DNA of 64,000 nucleotides, from contig DLHJ01000005.1 in NCBI GenBank assembly GCA_002483145.1, positions 1 through 64,000 of the forward strand. Direction: 5' to 3'. The notes under the pieces were generated by a model. It was given only the letters and a program-made list of their open reading frames with translations, was not told the DNA's origin and did not search any database. The position numbers and the translations under genes are program-made. Of the stretch, positions 1 through 8,735 are shown piece by piece. Source of the stretch: Cellvibrio sp. UBA7671 (lineage in GTDB: Bacteria > Pseudomonadota > Gammaproteobacteria > Pseudomonadales > Cellvibrionaceae). The first letter of the stretch is position 1. Every line of letters starts with the position of its first letter.

Positions 1-429
1 AGTGGCGACATCAGCGCTGCCGGTGTAGCAACCCTCACCATTGACCTCAGCACTGTCAATACCGGTGTCGCCCTGCGCGATGAGCGTATGCGCGGCCTGT
101 TGTTTGATGTGACCAACTACCCCACCGCAACTGTGACCGTGGCTGTACCTGCCACCCTGATCAGCAGCCTGGCGGTTGGCCAATCCGCTACCACCGATAT
201 CTCTGCCAGCCTGAACCTGCACGGTGTGACCGGTGCGATTACCACCAAAGTCTCCGTCCAGAAACTGTCCGCTAACCGCGTATTGGTGCAAAGCCTGTCA
301 CCGATCCTCGTGAAAGCCGGCGATTACGCACTCACCGATGGTGTGGAAGCCCTGCGTGCAGCGGTGGGCATTGCCTCGATCAGTGTCGCCGTACCCGTGG
401 ACTTCGCGCTCGTCTTTGACGCCCGTTAA
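1..429 (+). CDS. CBM2-YceI secreted protein, C-terminal part only (5' end outside window)
   Basis: The reading frame is open from base 1 to the TAA at 427-429, so only the last 142 residues are present. They match almost residue for residue the C-terminal YceI-like domain of the protein at 7653-8714 (shared stretches such as ALRDERMR and [16 protein letters not shown]-like motifs). YceI domains are lipocalin-like barrels that bind isoprenoid quinones or similar lipids in the periplasm. By analogy with the full-length paralogue, the missing part should hold a signal peptide, a CBM2 and a serine linker. The next gene starts 27 bases downstream, so the two are probably co-transcribed. It resembles the Cellvibrio japonicus protein called Cbp2E. 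Confidence 0.85.
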   Translation, partial: SGDISAAGVATLTIDLSTVNTGVALRDERMRGLLFDVTNYPTATVTVAVPATLISSLAVGQSATTDISASLNLHGVTGAITTKVSVQKLSANRVLVQSLSPILVKAGDYALTDGVEALRAAVGIASISVAVPVDFALVFDAR

Positions 430-456
430 TTGGATGAAGCTTAGAGAGAACCTATC

Positions 457-3400
457 ATGAAAAAATTAATGAAACTGTCGATGCTCTCCAGCGGGTTAAT
501 GGCCCTGGGCATCATGGCATCCAGCGGCGTTAACGCCCAGGGTGCCTGTAGTGTGGCTTACGATACCGTCAACAGCTGGGGCAACGGTGGCCAATACAAG
601 GTCACTATTACCAACAACGCCACTGCCAAAACCAGTTGGGAACTCTGCTGGAGTTTTGCGGGCAATGACACTATCCCCAACCTGTGGGACGGTGTATTGA
701 CCCAAACCGGTAAAAACGTGTGTGTGAAAAATGCACCTTACAACCCCAACCTCGCGGCAAACGGTACAGCGACCTTTGGTTTCCTGGTGAATAACCCGGG
801 CACCATCCCCACCGCGTTTACCTTGAACGGCGCCGCCTGTGGTGGCAATGCCAGCTCAGTGGCCAGCAGCACCCCAAGCAGTGTGCCGACTACCAGCAGC
901 AGCCGCAGCAGCACACCGACCACTAGCAGCCGTAGCAGCAGTAGCGTCTCCGGTGCAGCTGCCCGCTGGTTACTCGATGCCACCAACTCCACCTTCAACT
1001 TCGTGACCGTGAAGAAAAGTACAGCCGGTGTGGAAACACCCGAAAGTATGACCTTCAGCCAGTTGCAAGGCACTGTGGCAGCCAATGGCCAGGCGACCCT
1101 GACCATTCCACTGGCCAGTATCAGCACCGGTAACGTGATCCGCGATCCACGCATGCAGAACCTGCTGTTTGAATCGGCTTACCTGCCCAACCTGCACTTC
1201 ACCACCCAGCTCGACCTGACCGCGATTGACGCTATGACTGCTGGCAGCATCGCGGTACAAAGCGTCACCGGTAACCTCGTGTTGCACGGGGTCGTCAAAT
1301 CAGTGGTGTTTGATGCATTGGTGGTTAAGCACGCCAATAACAGCGTCAGCTTCTCTCCCCGCAAACCGATCGTGATCAACTCGATTGATTTCGACCTGAA
1401 TGCCGGTGTGGAAGCCTTGCGCGCTGTCGCTGGCCTTTCAACCGTTGGCGAGAAAGTGCCGGTTTACTTCAAGATGTTCCTGAACCGCGACAATCCCACC
1501 AACGTGCCTGCCATTACCCTGGCCACTGCACCTGCAGCGGCAACCGGCCTGACCGGCACAGTGAGCAACGCCACTGGCGCTGCCAACCTGAACTGGGCTG
1601 ATGTCAGCGCGACTGAAACCGGCTTCCTGGTGCGCCGTAAAGGTGCCGATGGTCGTTGGGTAACCGCGAACAATGCCACCGCCAACAGCGTGAGCTACCT
1701 CGACAGCCTGACCGCCGCCGGCAGCTATGACTACAAAGTCATCAGCTACACCGACAGCATCCCGGCTGCAGCTACGGCGCCTTTGACCCTGGTGTATGCG
1801 GCAACCGGTTCTTCTGCTGGCACCACCTCCAGCGCCCCGATTACTTCTGCCAGTTCCTCCAGCAGAAGTGCAACATCGGTTAGCTCATCGAGTAGAAGTG
1901 CTACCTCCGTAAGCTCAGGCAGTTCAAGCAGTGTTACCTTCCTCGGTAATGCCACCACCGGTGGAAATATTTTCAAGACCAAAGGTTGTGCAGGTTGCCA
2001 CGAGGATCCGGATAGCGATGGCGTGTTTGAAGGCTTCGCGTTTAACGTGAATTCCTTTACCTATCCCACAAGATTCGCGGTCAATAACTACACTGACGCC
2101 AATGTTGCAGGACTGGCCACATTTATTAGCCAACAAATGCTTCCACGTGTGGGCGGTTGCACCGATGCTAACTGCGCGGACCATTTGGCAGCTTACCTCT
2201 GGTCACTTAAGGGCCGCACACAAACCGGCGCAGTAGCTTGTGATACAACATCACCCGTTAAATACGGTATGCGTTCGGTGAAACTGCTGACTTCTTTCGA
2301 ATACCACAACTCGTTGCAGGCATTGTTTAACAGAACACTGCCAGCCAACTTTGCCTCGAAAGAGTTGGCTAACGCCGACAAAACTGTTGCCAACTTGCCA
2401 AACCACACGACGGAGCCAGTATCTGAAGCGCGCTTGTTGTCTTACAAGAAAAACGCTGAAGATATCGCTAGTTGGGCAATTGCCAACAATGCAGTGACGC
2501 TGAACAACTGTGGTGATACCACCTCGGCAAACTGTGCAACCAGCTTCATCGACAACTTCGCCTACCTGGCCTTCCGTCGTCCATTAACTAACGACGAGAA
2601 AACCGAGTACAGCGCAATTGTTCGTAATGGCTCAACTGGCTTGCGCTGGGCGATTCAAACCGTATTGATGTCACCGCAATTCCTGTACCGCACCGAGCTG
2701 GGTATTCCGGTTAGTCAGGCGCGTTCACAATCCTGGGGTAATGGTTCAGTGTTCCAAAGCGCAGATGGTACTGCTTACGCGTTAGATCCTTACGAGTTTG
2801 CATCTGCACTGGCCTATATGTACACCGGCAGTGCACCTGACCGTACCCTGTTGAGCGCAGCAGCCAATGGTTCGCTTGAAAACGCCACGTCACTCGGACA
2901 ACAAATCGATCGTTTGCTCGATTCAGATCTGGGTAAAGCCCAAATTGGCCGCTTCGCTGGCTTGTGGTTCCGCACAGACAGCGTGGTTGATATGAGCCGT
3001 ACCGGTGGCGCCAACTTCAATCAAGCAGTAAAAGATTCGATGGCGCAGGAGATCCGCGAAATTTACAAATACGCGTTCTACAACAACCTGCCGTTCACCG
3101 ACATCTACACCGGCGATTACACCGTCCTCAACAGCACCTTGTCGCAGTACTACGGTGTAACCGGCGGTGGTACGAGCGCAACGGATTGGCGGATGGTGAA
3201 CACTGCCAACTCCAAACGCGGCGGTGTATTGGCTTCTGGCGCATTTATGACAGTGAATGCCCATGCAGGCCGCACCTCGCCAATTAAACGTGCTGTGCAT
3301 GTGCGTCAGGATATGCTGTGTCAGAACATCCCTCTGCCAACCTCGTTCGAGGACAACACCGGGCTGCGTGACAAAGCGGCTGCCGACGCTCAAAAAGCGC

Positions 3401-4002
3401 TGGAAGCCGGCAACCTGACCACGACCCAGTTCTACGATATGCAAACCGCTGTACCGGGAACACCGTGTGCCCAATGCCATAACGCGATTATCAACCCACT
3501 GTTTGCAGTGGATGATTTCGACCACTTGGGTATGCCTCGCGCGCTGAGCAACGGCAAAGTTGTACAGAAAGCACTGGACCTCAACGGCAACGAAGCGCGC
3601 ACAAATCTGGTTGAGGTGCCGATGGTTAACAACGGTGGCCGCCTGTTTGGCGCTAACGGTGTAGGAACTGTGGGCTTCAACGAAGTGAACAACGAAAAAG
3701 ATACTGGCTCACCCGGCATCGCATTCAACGGTTCAAAAGACTTGGGCAAAGTGATGGTGGCTAACAGCCTGCCAGGTATCAATGCGTGCCTGATCCAAAA
3801 ATCGTTCCGCTACGCGACAGGTTATTCGCTCAGCAGACAATTCCAGGACGACACTCAGGAACCAGCCCTATCAACCCAACAGCAAGGCCAACTGGCTTGC
3901 GTATCCGATGCGCTCAAAACCAGGCTCACCGCAAGCAATGGGAATCCGCGCGCCATGCTGAAAGAGTTGGGTATGTCTAACGTGATTCGTTTCCGCCGCT
4001 AA
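457..4002 (+). CDS. Secreted CBM2-YceI-FN3-cytochrome c-DUF1592/1588/1585 protein (Cbp2D-like, copy A)
   Basis: This is a 1181-residue exported multidomain protein. The order seen is: signal peptide (about 1-27); CBM2-like module with NSWGNGG (about 28-125); Ser/Thr linker (128-165); YceI domain (168-338); FN3 domain (about 350-445); second serine linker; a c-type haem site CAGCH at Cys511; a DUF1587-like segment near 605; DUF1595/DUF1592 (about 695-850, FRRPLT and SPQFLYR); DUF1588 from 921 (RGGVLASG) with a second haem site CAQCH at Cys1004; and DUF1585 (about 1090-1175). The DUF set is typical of planctomycete-type cytochromes of unknown role. The CBM should hold it on cellulose. I infer electron transfer at the cell surface, as proposed for Cbp2D of Cellvibrio japonicus. 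The start follows AGAGAG by 9 bases. The paralogue at 8736 has one more haem site. Confidence 0.9.
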   Translation: MKKLMKLSMLSSGLMALGIMASSGVNAQGACSVAYDTVNSWGNGGQYKVTITNNATAKTSWELCWSFAGNDTIPNLWDGVLTQTGKNVCVKNAPYNPNLAANGTATFGFLVNNPGTIPTAFTLNGAACGGNASSVASSTPSSVPTTSSSRSSTPTTSSRSSSSVSGAAARWLLDATNSTFNFVTVKKSTAGVETPESMTFSQLQGTVAANGQATLTIPLASISTGNVIRDPRMQNLLFESAYLPNLHFTTQLDLTAIDAMTAGSIAVQSVTGNLVLHGVVKSVVFDALVVKHANNSVSFSPRKPIVINSIDFDLNAGVEALRAVAGLSTVGEKVPVYFKMFLNRDNPTNVPAITLATAPAAATGLTGTVSNATGAANLNWADVSATETGFLVRRKGADGRWVTANNATANSVSYLDSLTAAGSYDYKVISYTDSIPAAATAPLTLVYAATGSSAGTTSSAPITSASSSSRSATSVSSSSRSATSVSSGSSSSVTFLGNATTGGNIFKTKGCAGCHEDPDSDGVFEGFAFNVNSFTYPTRFAVNNYTDANVAGLATFISQQMLPRVGGCTDANCADHLAAYLWSLKGRTQTGAVACDTTSPVKYGMRSVKLLTSFEYHNSLQALFNRTLPANFASKELANADKTVANLPNHTTEPVSEARLLSYKKNAEDIASWAIANNAVTLNNCGDTTSANCATSFIDNFAYLAFRRPLTNDEKTEYSAIVRNGSTGLRWAIQTVLMSPQFLYRTELGIPVSQARSQSWGNGSVFQSADGTAYALDPYEFASALAYMYTGSAPDRTLLSAAANGSLENATSLGQQIDRLLDSDLGKAQIGRFAGLWFRTDSVVDMSRTGGANFNQAVKDSMAQEIREIYKYAFYNNLPFTDIYTGDYTVLNSTLSQYYGVTGGGTSATDWRMVNTANSKRGGVLASGAFMTVNAHAGRTSPIKRAVHVRQDMLCQNIPLPTSFEDNTGLRDKAAADAQKALEAGNLTTTQFYDMQTAVPGTPCAQCHNAIINPLFAVDDFDHLGMPRALSNGKVVQKALDLNGNEARTNLVEVPMVNNGGRLFGANGVGTVGFNEVNNEKDTGSPGIAFNGSKDLGKVMVANSLPGINACLIQKSFRYATGYSLSRQFQDDTQEPALSTQQQGQLACVSDALKTRLTASNGNPRAMLKELGMSNVIRFRR
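1861..1920 (+). repeat. Two in-frame 30-bp repeats in the serine linker
   Basis: Two adjacent 10-codon units (1861-1890 and 1891-1920) each encode S-S-R-S-A-T-S-V-S-S or a near copy. They lie in the linker before the haem domain of the Cbp2D-like protein. The codons differ at several third positions, so the duplication is not very recent or the sequence is under selection for protein composition only. Confidence 0.8.
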
Positions 4003-4005
4003 GGC

Positions 4006-4035
4006 CTGAATGGTGGGGGCAACCCCACCATTCAG
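4006..4035 (+). promoter_or_regulatory. Intergenic hairpin with GCAA tetraloop between copy-A genes
   Basis: Arms 4006-4018 and 4023-4035 form a perfect 13-bp stem with a GCAA (GNRA-class) loop at 4019-4022. It starts 4 bases after the stop codon of the Cbp2D-like gene. No T-tract follows, so it is a poor intrinsic terminator. It more likely acts as an mRNA stability or processing element, or a partial terminator, that sets the ratio of the two proteins. The equivalent junction in copy B (12231-12238) is only 8 bases long and has no hairpin. Confidence 0.7.
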
Positions 4036-4078
4036 CGAGACAACCAAAAACAGAATTCTAAATCCAAGAGGTTTGGTT

Positions 4079-5446
4079 ATGAAAAAGATTGATAGCAAAT
4101 TTCGTCATATGCCCGAAGAGGATGCCCTTGAGGCGATGGAGCATCAGAAAAAGCTCGAAGAAGGTCCTGCAGCACTTAATGCATACTTAAAAGACGATTA
4201 TTACAGCGGCAACAAACAAATACGCGAAGACTTTGTTCGACAAGATCGCCGCCGCTTCCTTGACCTGATTGGTAAGTCCGGCATTGCAGCTGGTTTACTG
4301 AAAGGCTCTGCTTTAGTGGGCGGCATTTTGGCAAATCGCCATGCACTCGCGCAGAATGACATCAATAAACGCGTCGTATTCTGTTACCTGAATAGTGGTG
4401 CAGCAGCCGGCCAGTGGATGCCAACCAGCGCAAGCCAGATGAATCAGATAACTCGCCCCTACGGCCCGCAAGGTTATGCGGTTTCTGATATCTGTCACTT
4501 CCGCCAAGTTGATGTAATCACCTCTGGTCATGCGACTGCACTTAACTCATTAGGAGTTACAGATTACAACTCGCCCACGATGGATAAACGTATTGCATCC
4601 GTGCTCGGTAGTACGACCCCACGTTCGTCTATCTATTTAGGTGCAAAAGCAACCACCAACGGCACTCTATGTAGCAATATCGGCCCTTGCCAGGACAACC
4701 CGACCCAGGCATTGGCAAGTATTTTCAACGGTACTGGTGGCGGTGGTGGAACAACACCCGATACTACCTATGCACTTTCTTATGATGCTCAATTGCGTGC
4801 GCTTGACTCCATCAAGAGCAAACTCAGCACCCAAGAATATGCGCGCTATCAGGAGCACATTGATTCATTGAAGAAAATCAAAACCAATACCGCCAACGAA
4901 AATAGTGGCGGTGGTGGCACCACAACCAACTGCGGCAGCACCATCACACCGAGTATGGCCAACATGCAGGCGACCGGCAAATCACAAGCCGACATTATTG
5001 TCGCAGCGCTTGCCTGTGGTATTACAAAAGTGGCGACACTGCAGTTGGGCAACCACCAAGGTGACTGGACTGGGCATAACACGACTTGGAGCCAGGATGC
5101 CCATCAGGCATGTCACGGCGCACCTAACAATAGTGCGTTTGTCGAAATGTGGCGCTACCTGAACGATGTACCCGCTTACCTGATTGATAAATTGCGCAAA
5201 ACATCCGGCCCGGATGGTCAACCACTCATCAATTCCACCGTGGTTGTCCAAGTCACTTGTATGGGTAACGGTATGGATCATACCTCGGGTAATGGCCCAT
5301 TTATCGTCGCCACTCAAATGCCTGGTTTTGCAAGTGGATTCTCTGCTCGCTCAGGCGGCAATGTGTATGACCTAAATGGAGCTATTCCCAAGGGTATGGG
5401 TCTGACCGGCATCAACCTCGGCAGCAGCACTCTGGGTCTCGTGTAA
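4079..5446 (+). CDS. DUF1552-family Tat-exported protein (copy A, divergent)
   Basis: The 455-residue product aligns by eye along its length with the clearer DUF1552 protein at 12239. Matching points are RVVFCYLNSG against RTLFIYHPNG, and a shared core ALACGITKVA against TLSCGITRSM. Start 4079 is chosen because AGAGG precedes it at a good distance; an in-frame upstream ATG at 4010 lies inside the hairpin. A twin-arginine motif (DRRRFLDLIG) sits unusually deep, after about 55 hydrophilic residues, and is followed by a hydrophobic stretch ending in ALAQ. Two Gly-rich loops (GGGGG and GGGG) are absent from copy B. DUF1552 proteins habitually accompany DUF1592 cytochromes; their biochemical role is unknown to me. 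Confidence 0.8.
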   Translation: MKKIDSKFRHMPEEDALEAMEHQKKLEEGPAALNAYLKDDYYSGNKQIREDFVRQDRRRFLDLIGKSGIAAGLLKGSALVGGILANRHALAQNDINKRVVFCYLNSGAAAGQWMPTSASQMNQITRPYGPQGYAVSDICHFRQVDVITSGHATALNSLGVTDYNSPTMDKRIASVLGSTTPRSSIYLGAKATTNGTLCSNIGPCQDNPTQALASIFNGTGGGGGTTPDTTYALSYDAQLRALDSIKSKLSTQEYARYQEHIDSLKKIKTNTANENSGGGGTTTNCGSTITPSMANMQATGKSQADIIVAALACGITKVATLQLGNHQGDWTGHNTTWSQDAHQACHGAPNNSAFVEMWRYLNDVPAYLIDKLRKTSGPDGQPLINSTVVVQVTCMGNGMDHTSGNGPFIVATQMPGFASGFSARSGGNVYDLNGAIPKGMGLTGINLGSSTLGLV

Positions 5447-5472
5447 CGCTCTTTGTTTGACAAGCTGTGAAC

Positions 5473-5514
5473 AAACGCCTTCTACTGCCATGCTGTAGAA
5501 GGCGTTTTGTTTTT
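5473..5514 (+). terminator. Intrinsic terminator after copy A module
   Basis: A 13-bp stem (5473-5485 with 5495-5507) with a 9-base loop is followed by a T-rich tract to 5514. It closes the copy-A operon 26 bases after the DUF1552 stop codon. Confidence 0.9.
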
Positions 5515-5576
5515 CAAAAAACTATTTAGCAATTGCCCAACCAACACTTTTCAAGCCTGACTCTGGTAAAGACCGA

Positions 5577-6953
5577 ATGAATAATAACAAGCAATATCCT
5601 GAGCATCTTATTGCAGCACTCCGATGCCCAAACTGCGGTAGCAGCGCACAGCAGGGATTTCAATTCAACGCTCTCCAATGCACTCACTGCGCAACCAATT
5701 ACTTTTCATTGGGCGAGGTGCCCTGTTTATTTCCTGCCGGGATCCATCAGAAACTGATCTGGCAACATCAAACAGCCAACCTGCAGTACATGGCGCAACA
5801 AGGCCTCGCGGCTTTGCATGAATCCCTGTCGCGCTACGATTTAACTGATACAACTCGCCAGCGGCTTACCGAGATACAAACAGCGAGTCAGGTTAATCTC
5901 GACACCATTCTTTCGCTCATGCAAAAACACGGCATCAATCCAATCCCGGATGAGCAATTAAGCCAAATGAACCCCGGTGATTTGAGTGAATATTTTGATT
6001 TGCTATTACGCGACTGGGCATGGGACTCAACCACAAATGCAAACCCGGAAAATACCGCTGCGCTCGCACGGACATTGGCTGACATTGAAAAGCTACCGCA
6101 AAAACCGGCACGCATATTAGTGCTCGGTGCAGGCGCCGGTCGATTGAGTTGGGATCTGCATGTCCGCTTGCAACCGGAATATACCTTGGCGTTAGATGCA
6201 AATCCGCTTGTACTGGCAGCTGCCGATGAGCTGGTGCATCAACGCCAGACAATTGCGATTGGTGAATTCAAAAATTTTCCACAAATTGGATTTCAGCACG
6301 CACACTGTTGGCAATTGGAGCCACCACACGATACTGACAATGCGCGCTCAACCTGGTTTCCATTGGGCGCCAATGTATGGCAACTGCCTTTTGCGCGCGA
6401 CAGTTTTGATTTGATTATTACCCCGTGGTTTATCGATGTTAACGGCGGAGATGTCAGGGATTTAATCGCAATTATTTATGAAAACCTCGCTCCGGGAGGG
6501 CATTGGTTAAATTCAGGTCCCTTGTTATTCACCCGTCATTTGCCGGTGCAATTAAAATACACGGCGACAGAAATCAAAGAATTTTTGTCACTCGCTGGAT
6601 TTACATTAATTGAAGAATCTATCACCAATACAGATTACCTGCGCTCGCCATTGGAGGCGCGCTTTCGCCAGGAACAGGTTTGGACTTTTCGAGCCGCAAA
6701 ACCCGAAGCGCGACAGGAAGCACCAATTATCGCAGGTGCACTAACAGCCTGGTTGGTGATGCATCATCTGCCCATCCCGAAAAACAATTATTCCAGCAAG
6801 GATTCGCACCCATTGATCGATGCGATATTGTCGCTCGTCGATGGCAATCGCTCGATCAATGATATTTGTTACGAAGTGGGTCCGCATCTTCCGCAAGATA
6901 TTCCAGTAAAAGATGTAGTTGTCACTTTATTCGGGCAAATACTTTCTGAATAA
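5577..6953 (+). CDS. Zinc-ribbon SAM-dependent methyltransferase-like protein
   Basis: The 458-residue protein has an N-terminal zinc ribbon (CPNCGS and CTHC pairs, about residues 18-38) like Trm112 or RNA-methyltransferase fingers. A Rossmann SAM-binding motif follows at about 178 (VLGAGAGRLSWDL), with a motif-IV-like segment around FDLIITPWFIDV. The C-terminal 60 residues (DGNRSINDICYEVG) look like a small PqqD- or winged-helix-type binding domain. There is no signal peptide, so it should be cytosolic. It lies between the two redox modules and runs in the same direction, but a terminator separates it from copy A. The substrate cannot be deduced. Link to the redox modules is by position only. 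Confidence 0.75.
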   Translation: MNNNKQYPEHLIAALRCPNCGSSAQQGFQFNALQCTHCATNYFSLGEVPCLFPAGIHQKLIWQHQTANLQYMAQQGLAALHESLSRYDLTDTTRQRLTEIQTASQVNLDTILSLMQKHGINPIPDEQLSQMNPGDLSEYFDLLLRDWAWDSTTNANPENTAALARTLADIEKLPQKPARILVLGAGAGRLSWDLHVRLQPEYTLALDANPLVLAAADELVHQRQTIAIGEFKNFPQIGFQHAHCWQLEPPHDTDNARSTWFPLGANVWQLPFARDSFDLIITPWFIDVNGGDVRDLIAIIYENLAPGGHWLNSGPLLFTRHLPVQLKYTATEIKEFLSLAGFTLIEESITNTDYLRSPLEARFRQEQVWTFRAAKPEARQEAPIIAGALTAWLVMHHLPIPKNNYSSKDSHPLIDAILSLVDGNRSINDICYEVGPHLPQDIPVKDVVVTLFGQILSE

Positions 6954-7652
6954 TCCAACAACATATTATCCAACAAAAATAGGCGGCGCATATTGCAACA
7001 TTAAAAGAGAAAAATACGACAAATTGCGGCAATAAACTCATCATTTTTATTGCCGTTGTCGTTCAGAAATCCAGTAGCAAACAATGAATTTCACGCGCCG
7101 AATTTTTTATAGATGAGAAATAAAAATACAGGCAATTAAATATCAAGACATAAGTGATAATTTTTGTAAACTGCAACCTGACACAAAAATGCCCTGATAT
7201 AGAAGAATAATAAAATCCCTAAAAAACAAGGCATTTTTTTCATTAAAGCTATCTGCTTCGCCAAAAACCACATTGAATATTTTCTTTCTATCGACTAGTT
7301 TTTTTAAGAGAATACCAAGCGCTGGCTTATCGCATAACTCACCTTATTTTTATCTATGCAATAAATTCGCATTTAAAAACAACAATAAATTTGTCTGTCA
7401 CCCTCCCAATGACAGCGGCACTATCTTAAATTGCCTCCATAGCGGTTTATCACACGTATCGATTTGTCAGTGACCCGGATTGCTAACAAGCTGCGTGTTT
7501 ATCCTATTTTCATCGCAATGACATCCTTTAGAAATAATTCTTGGGATTTCGTTTGATGCGAAATGGTAGCGCAATCATTTGGATATAAATAAAAAGGTCA
7601 ACCGTAACAACCGTGCCGAAGTGATTCGGTATTTACTTTCGAGGAAGAAACT
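6954..7652. other. 699-bp AT-rich intergenic region before copy B
   Basis: No convincing gene is present. It holds a perfect 10-bp inverted repeat (7027-7036 with 7046-7055), a 9-bp inverted pair with a long 36-base spacer ending in a T-run (7185-7193 with 7230-7238), and a TATAAA box at 7584-7589 without a good -35. The length and AT content suggest a regulatory region for the copy-B operon. No clear CRP-type dyad was seen. Confidence 0.6.
7027..7055 (+). terminator. Inverted repeat downstream of methyltransferase gene
   Basis: A perfect 10-bp stem (7027-7036 with 7046-7055) has a 9-base loop. It lies about 75 bases after the methyltransferase stop. The T-tract afterwards is poor, so termination is possible but not assured. 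Confidence 0.4.
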
Positions 7653-8714
7653 ATGAGTAGCTTCAACGCTTCTGCAATAACCCCTCGCCTGGCAGGTGCT
7701 AAAAACCGCACCATCTATGCATTATGGGGTTTTCTAACACTATCGGTGTTATCCACCCAAGCCCATGCAGGTTGCCAATATCTGGTAACCAATCAGTGGG
7801 GCAACGGGTTTTCCGCCACCATAAAAATAACCAACTCAGGTGCTAGCGCTATCAACGGCTGGGATATTAATTGGCGCTATAGCGGCGACAATCGTATCAC
7901 CAGCAGTTACAACACTACCCTCACGGGCAGCAACCCCTACAACGCCAAAAACCTCAGTTGGAATAGCACCATCCAACCCAACCAGACAGTAGAGTTTGGT
8001 GTACAGGGGACAAAGGGAGCGGCAGCCGCTGAAGTGCCTGTTATCAATGGCGCGGCTTGTGCGACGCCATTGTCTTCTTCAGCGGCTTCATCATCGCGAG
8101 CGAGTAGCTCGGCAATTTCATCCTCAGTTGTTTCATCATCGTCCATTGCTCCCAGCTCAAGCAGCAATTCCAGCTCTTCAGCAGTTAATACGGCAACATG
8201 GAGTCTGGATAGCAGCGCGTCTTACCTGAACTTTGTCACTACCAAAAACACCCACAATGTTGAAGTGCACAACTTCACCCGCATTAGCGGTGCAATCAGT
8301 GCGACGGGTGTTGCCACTTTGGCGATCGACCTCAGCAGTGTGAATACCAATATTGCCCTGCGCGATGAACGCATGCGCGATCTGCTCTTTCAGATCACCA
8401 GCTTCCCGACCGCCACCGCCACACTGAATTTGCCAAATGGATTGCTCACCAGCCTTGCTGTGGGTGACACCAGTGAAATCCAGCTCACCGCGAGCCTCGA
8501 CCTGCATGGTGTGACCTCCCCGGTCGCAACCAAAGTGTCGGTGCAGCGGCTGTCTGCCACCCGCATCCTCGTTCAAAACCTCTCGCCTATTGTGGTGAAT
8601 GCGCCGGATTACGCGCTCGCAGCCGGCGTAGAGGCATTGCGCGCTGCAGTCGGTATCGCTTCGATTAGCTCGGCGGTACCCGTGGATTTCACCCTCGTCT
8701 ATGACGCCCGTTAA
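7653..8714 (+). CDS. Secreted CBM2-YceI protein (Cbp2E-like, copy B)
   Basis: The 353-residue product has a long export signal (hydrophobic core [12 protein letters not shown], likely cleavage after AHA at about residue 39). A classical family 2 carbohydrate-binding module follows (about 41-140; [14 protein letters not shown], conserved Trp residues), then a serine linker (about 142-182) and a YceI domain (185-353). CBM2 modules bind crystalline cellulose or chitin; YceI barrels bind quinone-like lipids. I infer a cellulose-tethered carrier of a small redox lipid. GAGGAAG lies 9 bases before the ATG. The next gene begins 21 bases downstream. It is the full-length paralogue of the gene truncated at the window start. 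Confidence 0.9.
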   Translation: MSSFNASAITPRLAGAKNRTIYALWGFLTLSVLSTQAHAGCQYLVTNQWGNGFSATIKITNSGASAINGWDINWRYSGDNRITSSYNTTLTGSNPYNAKNLSWNSTIQPNQTVEFGVQGTKGAAAAEVPVINGAACATPLSSSAASSSRASSSAISSSVVSSSSIAPSSSSNSSSSAVNTATWSLDSSASYLNFVTTKNTHNVEVHNFTRISGAISATGVATLAIDLSSVNTNIALRDERMRDLLFQITSFPTATATLNLPNGLLTSLAVGDTSEIQLTASLDLHGVTSPVATKVSVQRLSATRILVQNLSPIVVNAPDYALAAGVEALRAAVGIASISSAVPVDFTLVYDAR

Positions 8715-8735
8715 TCGGACTGGAGAACAATCGAG

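Noticed and set aside
840-960. Repetitive AGC-rich tract that could suggest a satellite or CRISPR-like repeat
   Set aside because: It is the serine-linker coding sequence, with no regular spacer structure; the same applies at 8080-8190, 9110-9220 and 10070-10140.
2923-3525. 200-codon open frame on the minus strand
   Set aside because: Antisense to the conserved DUF1592/1588 region of the Cbp2D-like gene, with no family resemblance.
7185-7238. Inverted 9-bp pair with a T-run as a terminator
   Set aside because: The 36-base spacer makes a stable intrinsic terminator doubtful; it is only mentioned in the gap entry.
7273-7473. 66-codon frame in the long intergenic region
   Set aside because: No convincing ribosome-binding site, low-complexity AT-rich start and no recognisable domain.
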